64,000 nt of DNA, from the NCBI RefSeq assembly GCF_947489035.1, contig NZ_CANLCI010000005.1:1-64000 (forward strand), read 5' to 3'. Every line of letters begins with the position of its first letter. Positions within the stretch are counted from its first letter, which is position 1. The position numbers and the translations under genes were made by a program. Below the pieces are notes generated by a model, which searched no databases, had not been told where the DNA came from, and saw only the letters and a program-made list of their open reading frames with translations. The DNA comes from an uncultured Ferrimonas sp. (GTDB taxonomy: Bacteria; Pseudomonadota; Gammaproteobacteria; Enterobacterales; Shewanellaceae). This document shows, one piece after another, positions 1 to 8,708 of this stretch.

Positions 1-177
1 AGTCGTTTCCAACTGTTGTCCCCCTCGACTGGGCAAATTCCTAAGCATTACTCACCCGTCCGCCGCTCGACGCCCAGTAAATCATCCGAAGAGTCAATAC
101 TGTCGTTTCCGCTCGACTTGCATGTGTTAGGCCTGCCGCCAGCGTTCAATCTGAGCCATGATCAAACTCTTCAATTA
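1..177 (-). rRNA. rrs: 16S ribosomal RNA, 5' end only (partial)
   Basis: The reverse complement carries the conserved 16S start (TTGAAGAGTTTGATCATGGC), then the universal stretches GGCGGCAGGCCTAACACATG and GCGGACGGGTGAGTAATGC. The rest of the gene lies beyond base 1. The mature 5' end is placed near 177 by comparison with E. coli. The variable V1 stem has a gammaproteobacterial layout. It is transcribed away from murI, from the tandem promoters at 364-391 and 587-614, as E. coli rrnB is transcribed after murI. Confidence 0.97.
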
Positions 178-310
178 AAGATTTGATTTTTTGTCCGACT
201 TAAAAAGCCAGACACTCAATGAATACTGAATTTCGTATAGTCACTCAGTAAAATTGAGAAATGATGATTTCTCTATTCCACGTGAGTGCCCACACAGATT
301 GTCTGATAAA

Positions 311-322
311 TTGTTAAAGAGC
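311..322 (-). promoter_or_regulatory. rrn leader boxA antitermination site
   Basis: The reverse complement reads GCTCTTTAACAA, the boxA core of bacterial rRNA leaders, recognised by the NusB/S10 antitermination complex. It lies between promoter P2 and the 16S start, the expected place. The following bases (TTTATCAGACAATCTGTGTG) are also typical of gammaproteobacterial rRNA leaders. Confidence 0.88.
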
Positions 323-363
323 GGCTCTTGCGAGCGTTGCTTCGTTGCCGAAGCGAGGTGCGT

Positions 364-391
364 ATAATACGCTTTCCTCAGTGACCGTCAA
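364..391 (-). promoter_or_regulatory. rRNA operon promoter P2
   Basis: On the minus strand a -35 TTGACG (386-391) and a -10 TATTAT (364-369) are separated by 16 bp. A GC-rich discriminator follows, as in stringently controlled rRNA promoters. It lies about 185 bases upstream of the 16S start, matching P2 of E. coli rrn operons. Confidence 0.85.
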
Positions 392-586
392 GCAGAAAGT
401 TGAACTTTCTTTTTCGGCCAAACTTCATGTTTTAAGCGTTTCGGCTTAAGGTTTGAAGCGGAGCGCCATTTTAGCCAGTTAAGTTAGCAAGTCAAGGAGT
501 TATCCGAGAAGTTAACTGAGTGGCTGACGCCGTATCAACCGTTGCTGCATCAGCGTTTGCTGTGCTGCCCCGTCGACAGGAAGCGC

Positions 587-614
587 ATTATAGAGACTGA
601 CTGAGCTGGCGCAA
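587..614 (-). promoter_or_regulatory. rRNA operon promoter P1
   Basis: On the minus strand a -10 TATAAT (587-592) is preceded by TTGCGC (609-614) with a 16 bp spacer and followed by a GCGC-rich discriminator, the same layout as E. coli rrnB P1. It starts about 75 bases after the murI stop. The upstream A/T-rich stretch could act as an UP element, but individual Fis sites cannot be assigned by eye. The bases between P1 and P2 hold no gene. Confidence 0.8.
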
Positions 615-689
615 GCGCAATATGCAATAAACCGTTCGACCGCTTAGTTTTGCGTCAGTGTGAACAAAGAGCCAACGATAAGGTGCATT

Positions 690-1487
690 TTAAGCGTTAA
701 ACAGCCGACATTGACTGAAGCCGAGCTTCTGCAGTTGTTGCTGCAACGCCACATTAGGCGCAGAGCCAGTATAGAAGAACTGATTGGTTTTGCTGGCAAC
801 CGTTGAAGAATTTACTGCCATAGTCGTTGGCAGTTGATCCTCTACTCGGCGTGCCACCGCCACCCCTGAATCCACCAGCTGCACTTGCTCACCTAAGACT
901 GCCGTTAATTCATCGGCAAGCAGTGGAAAGTGGGTACACCCCAGTACGATGGTATCGGGCATCGTACGTGCGTGGATAAAGGGCATTAGGATCTGCTGCA
1001 GTTGCTGCCGATTTACCGTTTGCCCTGACAGCTTGCATTCAGCCAACTGCACCAACTCGCTGGTGCCGATCCGCAATACCTCACAATCACTCGCATGGGC
1101 CTTGATCAGCTCATTGGTGTATTGGCGCTGGATTGTGCCGGGTGTGGCCAGTAACCCCACCACCTTATTTGTGGTCAGTTGTGCCGCCGGTTTCACGGCC
1201 GGTACAACGCCAACCACCGGCACTGATATTTGCTGGCGCAAAGCAGCAAGCACTAAGGTGCTGGCACTATTACAAGCGATCACCACCAAGCTAATGTCGT
1301 GTTCGGCAAGAAACCTTTGGATCAACGACACGCAGCCATTGATCAATTGCGGTTCTGACAGCTCACCATAAGGGAAGCGCTGATTGTCTGCGAGGTAGTG
1401 GATAGTGAGTTCCGGCAGACGTTGGGTAATGTGGTGCTGAATCGATAAGCCGCCGATCCCAGAGTCAAACAGTAATATGGACGCCAT
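690..1487 (-). CDS. murI: Glutamate racemase
   Basis: Converts L-glutamate to D-glutamate in the cytoplasm for peptidoglycan precursor synthesis. The 265-residue protein opens with the family signature LLFDSGIGGLS and has the two catalytic cysteines in VVIACNSAST (Cys72) and VLGCTHFPLL (Cys184). The frame is open upstream of 1487, but family alignment puts the start at the ATG before ASILLFDSG. It sits directly upstream of the rRNA promoters, as in E. coli murI-rrnB. The divergent neighbour is trmA; the 174-base gap between them should hold both promoters. Confidence 0.95.
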   Translation of the reverse strand: MASILLFDSGIGGLSIQHHITQRLPELTIHYLADNQRFPYGELSEPQLINGCVSLIQRFLAEHDISLVVIACNSASTLVLAALRQQISVPVVGVVPAVKPAAQLTTNKVVGLLATPGTIQRQYTNELIKAHASDCEVLRIGTSELVQLAECKLSGQTVNRQQLQQILMPFIHARTMPDTIVLGCTHFPLLADELTAVLGEQVQLVDSGVAVARRVEDQLPTTMAVNSSTVASKTNQFFYTGSAPNVALQQQLQKLGFSQCRLFNA

Positions 1488-1661
1488 AACCCCTAAACAC
1501 AGTCTTGGTTGCAGGTGGCTGCCAGCAATTGCAGACAAACCACGGTAAAATAGAGGGGCAATTCTCACATAGCTGCCCAGATCCACCAAGAGATCTGGAC
1601 TTGTGCGCCGCTGTGGTTAGAATTTGCCCCCTTTACGATTACCCTCGCTTCGGAGAACCCC

Positions 1662-2753
1662 ATGGATCTGTCTGCTCTTGATCCCAGTCAGTATGAGTCG
1701 CAATTGGCGACCAAATGCGAGCGCATGCGCGAGCTGTTTGCCGATTACGCTACCCCAGAACTGCAAGTGTTCCGCTCCGAACCGCAACATTACCGAATGC
1801 GTGCTGAGTTTCGGATCTGGCACGACGGCGATGATCTGAACTACGTGATGTTCGACAAAGCCGCGCAAGCGCGAGTGGCCGTCACTCAGTTCTTGCCAGC
1901 CAGTGCCCTGATCAACGAATACATGTTGAAGCTGCGCGAGGCGTTACTGCCCAACCCAGCACTGCGCTTTAAATTGTTTCAGGTCGATTTTTTATCGACC
2001 TTAAGCGGCGAGTTGGTGATCAGCTTGCTGTATCACCGCCAGCTGGATGCAGCGTGGGAAACCGAGATCAACAAGTTGCGTGCGGCTTGGGGTAATAAAG
2101 TGTCCTTTATTGGCCGCGCCCGTAAGCAAAAAATCATGGTTGATCGCGATTACGCCGATGAAGTACTGCACGTACACGGCCAGCCGTACCACTATCGCCA
2201 AATCGAAAACAGCTTTACCCAACCCAATGGCAAAGTGGCTGAGCAGATGTTGGAGTGGGCGGTAGATGCCACCCGCAATAGCGATGGGGATCTGTTGGAA
2301 CTGTACTGTGGCAGCGGTAATTTCTCGCTGGCATTGGCGCAAAACTTCGAGCGGGTGTTGGCTACCGAGCTTGCCAAACCGTCGGTTGAGGCGGCGCAAC
2401 ACAACATTGCTAAGAACAACATCGATAACGTCACCATTATCCGCATGTCAGCAGAAGACTTTACCGACGCCATGAATGGCGTGCGCGAGTTCAACCGCTT
2501 GAAAGGCATCGATCTGCACGCGTTTAACTGCAACACCATCTTTGTTGATCCACCACGCGCCGGTCTGGACAGCGAAACCGAGAAGATGGTGCAAGGCTAC
2601 GAACGGATCCTCTACATCTCTTGCAATCCAGAGACGTTGCTAGAGAACATGAAGACTTTGGGGCAAACCCACAACATCACCCAATTGGCGTTGTTTGATC
2701 AGTTCCCCTACACCCACCATATGGAAGCCGGTGTCTTGCTCGAGCGCAAATAA
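1662..2753 (+). CDS. trmA: tRNA (uracil-54-C5)-methyltransferase
   Basis: Makes ribothymidine at position 54 of the tRNA T-loop using S-adenosylmethionine. The 363-residue protein has the usual TrmA length. Visible motifs are the SAM-binding [13 protein letters not shown] (211-223), [10 protein letters not shown] (294-303), the nucleophile Cys321 in YISCNPETL, and the general base Glu355 in [11 protein letters not shown]. The ATG start is preceded by CGGAG. A hairpin terminator follows directly. The trmA-murI-rrn neighbourhood matches E. coli except that btuB is missing. Confidence 0.96.
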   Translation: MDLSALDPSQYESQLATKCERMRELFADYATPELQVFRSEPQHYRMRAEFRIWHDGDDLNYVMFDKAAQARVAVTQFLPASALINEYMLKLREALLPNPALRFKLFQVDFLSTLSGELVISLLYHRQLDAAWETEINKLRAAWGNKVSFIGRARKQKIMVDRDYADEVLHVHGQPYHYRQIENSFTQPNGKVAEQMLEWAVDATRNSDGDLLELYCGSGNFSLALAQNFERVLATELAKPSVEAAQHNIAKNNIDNVTIIRMSAEDFTDAMNGVREFNRLKGIDLHAFNCNTIFVDPPRAGLDSETEKMVQGYERILYISCNPETLLENMKTLGQTHNITQLALFDQFPYTHHMEAGVLLERK

Positions 2754-2770
2754 CCCTGCGCGAGAACAAC

Positions 2771-2794
2771 AAAACCCGCCAATTGGCGGGTTTT
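2771..2794. terminator. Bidirectional terminator between trmA and nnrS
   Basis: A perfect inverted repeat, AAAACCCGCC / GGCGGGTTTT, with a 4-base loop and A/T runs on both sides. It can serve the convergent genes trmA (plus) and nnrS (minus). Confidence 0.85.
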
Positions 2795-2809
2795 GTGTTT
2801 TTACGGAAC

Positions 2810-4021
2810 TTATCCCGGACGGCCATCTTTGCGAGGCCGAGATAAGATCCCGGCGTAATGCCACAAGAACATCCCAAAAGCCCCGCACCATAGCAGCGCG
2901 GCTAACCAGTGCCAGCTGGCCGTTTGAGCCGGATCAGACAATGGCAAAATGGTTCGCACCAGTGCCGCCGCCGCAATCATCAAAAACGCCGGTGCCATGT
3001 TGGGCCCTTGGTAGATGTTATGACCGGTATGCCCCAAAGAGACACGGCTGATCATTGCCAAGCAGACGCCCGCCATGGTGCCAATAGCAAAAAGGTGCAT
3101 CAGCTGGCGCTCTAACAACGGGTTATCGGCGTAGTACGCCATCAGCAGCAGCGTAATTGGCAAGAAGAGGTAACTCAGGTGCAAAGACCACAGCAGCGGG
3201 ATCTTCAGGGTTTTAAGCGGATACCAGCGTGCCAAGCGGATCAGTTGCAACACCCCAGCCACCGCTAAGATCAGCGCCTTAGGTAGGTGACCCAGAAACG
3301 GCAGCAGCGAGTTAACCAGCAACACCACCAGTAACAGCGGCAGTGTCCATTCCAATAATGGCAACGGTGGTCGCTTTTCCACTTTTAAGCGAGTGGCGGT
3401 GAAGAACGGGATCACGCGGCCACCCATTACCGTAATGATCAAGGCCAACCACCAGATCATCCCTTGCCAGATCTGCAAACTGAACGACAAGTTATGGTTA
3501 GCCAAGGCCCAGTAGCTGAGCATGTTGATCCCCGCCGCCACCAGCATCATTACCGGAAAGACAAAATTACGCCATTGGCGCACTTTACTCATGACCAGCG
3601 CCAGCTTTAACGCCACCGCAAGTAGGAACGCGCAATCTAACGACGCCGGCACCCACAACGGCACCAAATCTGGCAGCATCAACGTTAACCGCGCTAAAGC
3701 CCACAGGCTCACCACCATCGCAAGCTGAGTGCCTTTTAACCCTGGCTGGCTGGTCCAATTTTGCGATGCGGTGAGCAGGAAGCCCGCCACTACTGCCATG
3801 GCAAAGCCAAACAGCATTTCGTGGGGGTGCCACCACAGAGGCACCACTTTAGCCCAAAACTGTTGCCCGAATGGGCTGAACTGCGGGTGATACCAGCTCA
3901 ATAACCACAGCGGGATCGCAACCAGCGCCCACACGGCAGCCAGCAAAAAGAAGGGGCGAAAACCCAAACGCAGTAACGCGGGGGTGCGCTCGACGGCTTT
4001 GGGATCATCGATGTTCAACAT
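2810..4021 (-). CDS. nnrS: NnrS family haem/copper membrane protein, nitric oxide stress
   Basis: NnrS proteins are polytopic inner-membrane proteins linked to resistance to nitric oxide and its metal-nitrosyl products. The 403-residue product has about twelve hydrophobic segments and family motifs RPFFLLA, HPHEMLFGFA, GGRVIPFFT and RVSLGHTGH. A further ATG lies three codons upstream, at 4028-4030, but AGGA is spaced eight bases from the ATG at 4021, which is therefore chosen. A palindromic, NsrR-like sequence lies immediately upstream. It converges on trmA with a shared terminator. No other denitrification gene is in the window. Confidence 0.9.
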   Translation of the reverse strand: MLNIDDPKAVERTPALLRLGFRPFFLLAAVWALVAIPLWLLSWYHPQFSPFGQQFWAKVVPLWWHPHEMLFGFAMAVVAGFLLTASQNWTSQPGLKGTQLAMVVSLWALARLTLMLPDLVPLWVPASLDCAFLLAVALKLALVMSKVRQWRNFVFPVMMLVAAGINMLSYWALANHNLSFSLQIWQGMIWWLALIITVMGGRVIPFFTATRLKVEKRPPLPLLEWTLPLLLVVLLVNSLLPFLGHLPKALILAVAGVLQLIRLARWYPLKTLKIPLLWSLHLSYLFLPITLLLMAYYADNPLLERQLMHLFAIGTMAGVCLAMISRVSLGHTGHNIYQGPNMAPAFLMIAAAALVRTILPLSDPAQTASWHWLAALLWCGAFGMFLWHYAGILSRPRKDGRPG

Positions 4022-4053
4022 AAGTTGCATCCTAAATGCATCATTTGATGCAA
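4022..4053. promoter_or_regulatory. NsrR-like operator with overlapping palindromes at nnrS
   Basis: Three TGCATC half-sites occur in 32 bases. 4022-4044 fits the 11-1-11 NsrR pattern: AAATGCATCAT matches 10 of 11 positions on one side, and AAGTTGCATCC about 8 of 11 on the other. An overlapping perfect palindrome TGCATCA-TT-TGATGCA covers 4037-4052. It spans the nnrS ribosome binding site region. NsrR is a nitric-oxide-sensing Fe-S repressor that controls nnrS in several gammaproteobacteria. Assignment to NsrR is inference. The remaining bases to fabR (4054-4165) show nothing clear. Confidence 0.5.
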
Positions 4054-4165
4054 ACTGTACTCAGTTAGCCAAGGCAGATCCACAGCCGAGATCTCACTTT
4101 GCCACTTTAGTGAGCGTTATCTCGTCCATCCCCCTTCAGTTAGTACAGTGGTTGCCGCCATCACG

Positions 4166-4798
4166 TTAACTTGAGCCGATGCGCTGCTCAAAACGCTTAC
4201 TGTTAGGCAGTGTTTCGCCACCGACAGACAACATCGCAACTTGCAAAATCAGCCGTTCAGTTAAAGCCTTCCGCTCTTTACGGTTCATGTCTAGCGCTTC
4301 GGAACCCGAGGCGAACACCAACACCACCATCGCTTCGGCTTGGGCGTAAGCTAAACGTGGATCCATGCTGTCGCGATCAATGAAGAAATCGGTGAGCTCG
4401 TCGGTGAAATGACGGATCTCGCGATTTACCGCCGCACGAAACGCGGCAGAGGTGCCGCTGCGCTCCCGCAGTAACAGTCGAAATACGTTGGGGTGCTCAT
4501 CAATGAATTCCATGAAAATCTGGATAGACGCACTGATGATGCTGCCACCTTGCTCTGCCCGCTGTCGCCCTTTACGCATCAGCTGGCGCAGCGTTAAGCC
4601 GCCTTCATCCACCATGGTTAAGCCTAGCTCTTCCATGTCTTTAAAGTGGCGATAGAAGGAGGTTGGCGCTATGCCTGCTTCTCGCGCAACTTCGCGCAAA
4701 CTCAAGCTAGAGAAACTACGCTCAGCACTTAATTGGTTAAATGCCGCATCCACCAAGGCGCGGCGGGTTTTTTCTTTCTGTTGTGCTCGGATTCCCAT
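4166..4798 (-). CDS. fabR: Fatty acid biosynthesis repressor FabR, TetR family
   Basis: FabR represses unsaturated fatty acid synthesis genes in response to the acyl-ACP/CoA pool. The 210-residue protein is nearly identical to E. coli FabR over its N-terminal DNA-binding domain ([20 protein letters not shown], then [20 protein letters not shown], residues about 30-50) and keeps the [18 protein letters not shown] segment of the ligand domain. It is divergent from a fatty-acid desaturase, and a FabR-type operator lies between them, so it probably controls that gene and perhaps itself. Confidence 0.94.
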   Translation of the reverse strand: MGIRAQQKEKTRRALVDAAFNQLSAERSFSSLSLREVAREAGIAPTSFYRHFKDMEELGLTMVDEGGLTLRQLMRKGRQRAEQGGSIISASIQIFMEFIDEHPNVFRLLLRERSGTSAAFRAAVNREIRHFTDELTDFFIDRDSMDPRLAYAQAEAMVVLVFASGSEALDMNRKERKALTERLILQVAMLSVGGETLPNSKRFEQRIGSS

Positions 4799-4902
4799 GG
4801 GCCACCACCTAAACTTAAAACAGCCCGATAGTATCGCTATCTCAGTAAATTTGCAGCCAAGGAGCTTATCGCGCTTGCAAATTGATAACGATTCACGAAA
4901 AT

Positions 4903-4920
4903 GGCTAACAGTTGTAAGCT
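4903..4920. promoter_or_regulatory. FabR-like operator upstream of the desaturase
   Basis: The minus strand reads AGCTTACAACTGTTAGCC, agreeing at 14 of 18 positions with the E. coli FabR-site form AGCGTACACGTGTTAGCT. It lies 16 bases upstream of the chosen desaturase start and about 105 bases from the fabR start. The match was made by eye from remembered consensus, so the assignment is inference. Confidence 0.6.
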
Positions 4921-4936
4921 GAAAGATTTATCACGG

Positions 4937-6049
4937 ATGAACAAAAACAAACCTGTATTGTGGCTCAATAACATCGTGCTGTTTGGCACCTTAATCATCG
5001 CCCTCACCGCCGTACCTTGGTATGGCTTCGAACACGGCTATGCTGGCTCACTCTGGATCGCGGCCTTCCTGTTTTGGGGTTGGAGCGGCCTGTCGATCAC
5101 CGCAGGCTACCACCGCCTGTGGTCGCACCGTGCGTGGCAAGCCCACCCACTGTTGCAGTGGGTCTTTGCCATTGGTGGCGCCATGGCGATGCAAAACACC
5201 ATTATCCATTGGTGCAGTGATCACCGCGTACACCACAAGCACGTCGACAACAACGATCGCGATCCCTACTCCGCTGGCCGTGGCTTTTGGTTCAGCCACA
5301 TGGGTTGGTTATTGCGGGATCACGGCTTAAGTGAAGCCGAGCCCAGCAACGTTCGCGATCTGCAAAAGAACCCCATTGTGATGTTCCAGCATCGCCATTA
5401 CATCGCGCTGGCACTCGGCACAAACATTGCCCTGCCCTTACTGGTTGGCGCCCTATTAGGTGATGCCTTGGGCGGCTTACTGTTGATTGGTTTTTTACGG
5501 GTCGTGATTGTCCATCACGGCACCTTCTTCATTAATTCCCTAGCCCACATTTGGGGCAACCAGCCGTACAGCGATGCCCATAGCTCGAAAGACAACGGCG
5601 TATTGGCACTGTTCACCTTTGGCGAGGGTTACCACAATTTCCACCACACCTTCGAGTATGACTACCGTAACGGCATCAAGTGGTGGCACTTCGATCCAAC
5701 CAAGTGGCTGATCCAGCTGTCGAGCAAATTCGGGCTGGCCAGCGGCTTACGCCAAACCCCACAAGATCGCATTGAAACCGCCAAATTGAAGATGCAACTG
5801 CGCGCCAGCCAATTGCGCTGCGCCAGTAACCAGCAAGCCGCAGAGATGCTGGCCACCTTAGAGCTGGAATATGAACAGCTGCTGCAACGGTTGCAAACCT
5901 ACTACGGAGAAAAGCAACGGCTGCTGAAAGTGAACAAACACAAGCTGGATCGTAAGGCACGACAGCAGCTGAAAGAGTTACGCCAATCGATGCAACAGCA
6001 GCAGCGACAGTGGCAACAGCTGCGACAGCAATTGCACGCGATGGCGTGA
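4937..6049 (+). CDS. Acyl-lipid/acyl-CoA delta-9-type fatty acid desaturase with C-terminal coiled coil
   Basis: A membrane di-iron desaturase that would insert a double bond into saturated acyl chains with oxygen. Three histidine boxes are present: HRLWSH (59-64), HRVHHKH (from 96) and HNFHH (233-237), with hydrophobic spans between. Residues from about 280 to 370 form a Gln/Leu/Arg-rich, predicted coiled-coil extension beyond the catalytic domain. The frame is open from an earlier ATG at 4901, but that would place the FabR-like operator inside the gene, so 4937 is preferred; its ribosome binding site is weak. It is divergent from fabR, which supports control by membrane unsaturation. Confidence 0.88.
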   Translation: MNKNKPVLWLNNIVLFGTLIIALTAVPWYGFEHGYAGSLWIAAFLFWGWSGLSITAGYHRLWSHRAWQAHPLLQWVFAIGGAMAMQNTIIHWCSDHRVHHKHVDNNDRDPYSAGRGFWFSHMGWLLRDHGLSEAEPSNVRDLQKNPIVMFQHRHYIALALGTNIALPLLVGALLGDALGGLLLIGFLRVVIVHHGTFFINSLAHIWGNQPYSDAHSSKDNGVLALFTFGEGYHNFHHTFEYDYRNGIKWWHFDPTKWLIQLSSKFGLASGLRQTPQDRIETAKLKMQLRASQLRCASNQQAAEMLATLELEYEQLLQRLQTYYGEKQRLLKVNKHKLDRKARQQLKELRQSMQQQQRQWQQLRQQLHAMA

Positions 6050-6111
6050 TCCTGCCAACAGCGCTGACCTTTCCTCTATTCTCTGGGCGCTGGCCTTTGC
6101 TACTATCGACC

Positions 6112-6139
6112 GCGGCGAGTATTGTACTCGCCGCTTTTT
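6112..6139 (+). terminator. Terminator after the desaturase
   Basis: A perfect 9-bp stem (GCGGCGAGT / ACTCGCCGC) with a 5-base loop is followed by TTTTT. It lies 63 bases after the desaturase stop and just before mnmH. Confidence 0.85.
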
Positions 6140-6155
6140 CTTTGCTGAGTAGCCC

Positions 6156-7247
6156 ATGTCGAACACCATAGCGCCCGCCGAATACCTGCCCTTACTGCTC
6201 AACCAAACTCCGATCATCGATCTGCGTGCGCCGGTGGAGTATCGTAAAGGTACCTTGCCCGGTGGGATCAGCCTGCCTCTGATGAACGACTCAGAGCGGG
6301 GCAAAATTGGCCACTGCTATAAGCACAAAGGCCAGCAAGCGGCCATCGCGCTGGGCCATCAGTTGGTCAGTGGCGACATTAAAACAGCGCGAGTGCAAGC
6401 GTGGGCCGAGCAAGTTGCTGCCCAGCCAGACACCGTTCTGTGCTGTTTTCGTGGCGGCATGCGAAGCCAAATCAGCCAACAGTGGTTAGCCGCCGCAGGT
6501 CACGATCGCCCTTACATTGAAGGCGGCTACAAAGCGGTACGACACTATCTGATCAGTGAAACCGAACGCGTTGCCAGCAGCAGCGATCTGATCATCGTGT
6601 CCGGCATGACCGGCAGCGGCAAAACCGATTTCCTCAATGAACGGCGCGACAGCGTTGATTTAGAAGGTCTGGCCAATCACCGCGGTTCCAGCTTCGGCCG
6701 TATGCTGACCGAGCAACCCAGCCAAATCGATTTTGAAAACCAACTGGCATTGGCGTTGATCCGTCACAACCGACAGCAACCAAAGTTGCTGCTGGAAGAT
6801 GAAAGCCGCTTAATTGGCCGAGAATCGTTGCCACTGGAACTGTTTAACCAGATGAAGCTGGCGCCCAAGGTGATTTTGCAACGCACCAATGCCGAGCGAG
6901 TTGAACAAACCTTAAAAGATTACGTCACCAGTAAGCTGCAAGAATACCTCGCGCGGGATGGCGAAGAAGCGGGTTGGCTCGCCTTTAGTGATTACCTGCT
7001 CAGCAGCCTAGAGCGGGTACAAAAACGCTTAGGGCAGGTACGTTATCAACAGCTGCGTGAGCAGATGCAAACCGCCATCAGCGCCCAGCAGGCCCGAGGC
7101 GACTTAGATGGCCACCGCAACTGGATTGAAACCATGCTGCTGGATTACTACGATCCGATGTACCACTACCAGCGCAGTAAATCGTCGGCGCCAGTGCTGT
7201 TTCAAGGCAACTGGCAAGAGCTGCATCAATTCTTAGATCAGCGTTAA
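6156..7247 (+). CDS. mnmH: tRNA 2-selenouridine synthase
   Basis: Replaces sulfur by selenium in 2-thiouridine at the wobble position of Lys, Glu and Gln tRNAs, through a geranylated intermediate, using selenophosphate. The 363-residue protein has an N-terminal rhodanese domain with catalytic Cys96/Cys97 in LCCFRGGMRS and a P-loop GMTGSGKT (150-157). Length equals the E. coli protein (YbbB/SelU). The selenophosphate synthetase gene selD is not in the window. It starts 16 bases after the preceding terminator and so probably has its own promoter overlapping that region. Confidence 0.93.
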   Translation: MSNTIAPAEYLPLLLNQTPIIDLRAPVEYRKGTLPGGISLPLMNDSERGKIGHCYKHKGQQAAIALGHQLVSGDIKTARVQAWAEQVAAQPDTVLCCFRGGMRSQISQQWLAAAGHDRPYIEGGYKAVRHYLISETERVASSSDLIIVSGMTGSGKTDFLNERRDSVDLEGLANHRGSSFGRMLTEQPSQIDFENQLALALIRHNRQQPKLLLEDESRLIGRESLPLELFNQMKLAPKVILQRTNAERVEQTLKDYVTSKLQEYLARDGEEAGWLAFSDYLLSSLERVQKRLGQVRYQQLREQMQTAISAQQARGDLDGHRNWIETMLLDYYDPMYHYQRSKSSAPVLFQGNWQELHQFLDQR

Positions 7248-7261
7248 TTGCGCCGCTGAAC

Positions 7262-7293
7262 CAACAAGGCCGCTTCATTAAGCGGCCTTGTTG
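7262..7293. terminator. Long hairpin between convergent mnmH and cysQ
   Basis: A perfect 14-bp stem, CAACAAGGCCGCTT / AAGCGGCCTTGTTG, closes a 4-base loop. There is no run of T on either side, so termination strength is uncertain, but its position between convergent genes fits a bidirectional terminator. Confidence 0.65.
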
Positions 7294-7317
7294 TAGCAAA
7301 CATCGGTGGGTAAGCCG

Positions 7318-8127
7318 TTACGCCGGCGGCAAAATATCACGCCACGGCAACTGCTGCGATCCCAGCACCATGTAATTGGGGTTCTCTAGGCTTTCGCGTT
7401 CGTTGTAGCTCAGAGGCTGATACAACGTATCAACAATCACCCCGCCCGCTTCCGCGACCACGCATTGTGATGCGCCGGTATCCCACTCGCCCGTAGGCCC
7501 TAAGCGCAGGTAACAATCGGCTTCACCTTCAGCCACCATGCAGCTTTTAAGGGAGGCACTGCCAAAGGGCACCAGATCGTAGTTCCAATGATCGTTTAAG
7601 CGCGCCAAGATGCTTTCGCGACGCTGACGACGAGAGACTGCGATCTTAAGATTTTCATCGGCGGCAACACTGCGACTATGAATGGCCACAGTGTGGTCGT
7701 TAACGCGCTTGAAGGCGCCGTGGCCACGGGTCGCGAAGTAACACACCTTGGACACCGGAGCGTAAATCACCCCCATGATCGGCACACCCTCTTCAATCAG
7801 GGCGATGTTAACCGCAAAATCACCGCTGCCAGCAATGAATTCTTGGGTGCCGTCTAAGGGATCGATCAGCCAATAGCGTTGCCAGTTACGGCGCTGGGCA
7901 AAGGGAATGTCGGCGTCTTCCTCCGACAGGATCGGGATCTCCGGCGCCAACGCCGCTAAAGCGTGAATAATGTATTGATGGGCGGCCAGATCAGCACTGG
8001 TCACCGGGGTATTGTCGGATTTGGTCAGCTCTTCAAACTGACCATTTTCGTAAATTTCGAGAATTTTAGTACCCGCGGTTGTCGCGATGGCGATAACCGG
8101 TTCAAGCAAGGATTGCAGGCGACTCAC
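7318..8127 (-). CDS. cysQ: 3'(2'),5'-bisphosphate nucleotidase CysQ
   Basis: Hydrolyses 3'-phosphoadenosine 5'-phosphate from sulfate assimilation to AMP and phosphate. The 269-residue protein has the metal-binding motifs of the inositol monophosphatase superfamily: SEED near residue 68, WLIDPLDGTQEF (86-97) and GEWDTGA near 213. The start is GTG at 8127, with AAGG nine bases upstream; no ATG occurs near the expected N-terminus. It follows nudE by 29 bases and is probably cotranscribed with it. Confidence 0.93.
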   Translation of the reverse strand: MSRLQSLLEPVIAIATTAGTKILEIYENGQFEELTKSDNTPVTSADLAAHQYIIHALAALAPEIPILSEEDADIPFAQRRNWQRYWLIDPLDGTQEFIAGSGDFAVNIALIEEGVPIMGVIYAPVSKVCYFATRGHGAFKRVNDHTVAIHSRSVAADENLKIAVSRRQRRESILARLNDHWNYDLVPFGSASLKSCMVAEGEADCYLRLGPTGEWDTGASQCVVAEAGGVIVDTLYQPLSYNERESLENPNYMVLGSQQLPWRDILPPA

Positions 8128-8156
8128 TCCACACCACCTTAAAACTACTGCAACTT

Positions 8157-8708
8157 CTATCTATCCAGTTTCAAACGCTTGCGCGCTAAAAACAAGGCCG
8201 TAATCGATCGAGACTCAGAAAAATCGCTCTGCGCTAACAAACCGTCGATATCTGCGATGGGCCATTTCACCACTTCTAGTGGTTCTGGCTCGTCCCCTTG
8301 CAAACGACTTGGGTACAGATCTTGGGCCAAGAAGATATCCATCTTGCTGGAAAAATAGCTGGGGGCTAACGCCACCTGTTGCAACGGCTGCAGTGTTCGA
8401 GCGCCGTAGCCGATCTCTTCTTGTAACTCACGGTTGGCGGCGTCCGCTGCGACCTCACCGGGATCAATCAATCCTTTCGGGAAGCCTAGTTCATAACTGT
8501 GGGTTCCGGCGGCGTACTCGCGCACCAGCAGCATGTGCTCGGCATCAATCATCGGCACCACCATCACCGCACCGCTGCTGCCGCCTCGCATCCGTTCATA
8601 GGTGCGGCGCTCGCCATTGCTAAAGCGCAGCTCCAATTGCTCCACTTTAAACAAGCGACTTTGCGCCACCAGCTGGTTGGAAAGGATCTCCGGTTTTTCT
8701 GCGCTCAT
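8157..8708 (-). CDS. nudE: ADP compounds hydrolase NudE
   Basis: A Nudix enzyme that hydrolyses ADP-ribose, Ap3A and related ADP compounds. The Nudix box GLIDPGEVAADAANRELQEE begins at residue 79 of the 183-residue product, and the downstream APSYFSSKMDIFLAQDLYP segment matches E. coli NudE closely. The reading frame extends upstream to 8768, but alignment and an AGG-containing binding site favour the ATG at 8708. It lies between gspN and cysQ, an order seen in Shewanella-type genomes. Confidence 0.93.
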   Translation of the reverse strand: MSAEKPEILSNQLVAQSRLFKVEQLELRFSNGERRTYERMRGGSSGAVMVVPMIDAEHMLLVREYAAGTHSYELGFPKGLIDPGEVAADAANRELQEEIGYGARTLQPLQQVALAPSYFSSKMDIFLAQDLYPSRLQGDEPEPLEVVKWPIADIDGLLAQSDFSESRSITALFLARKRLKLDR

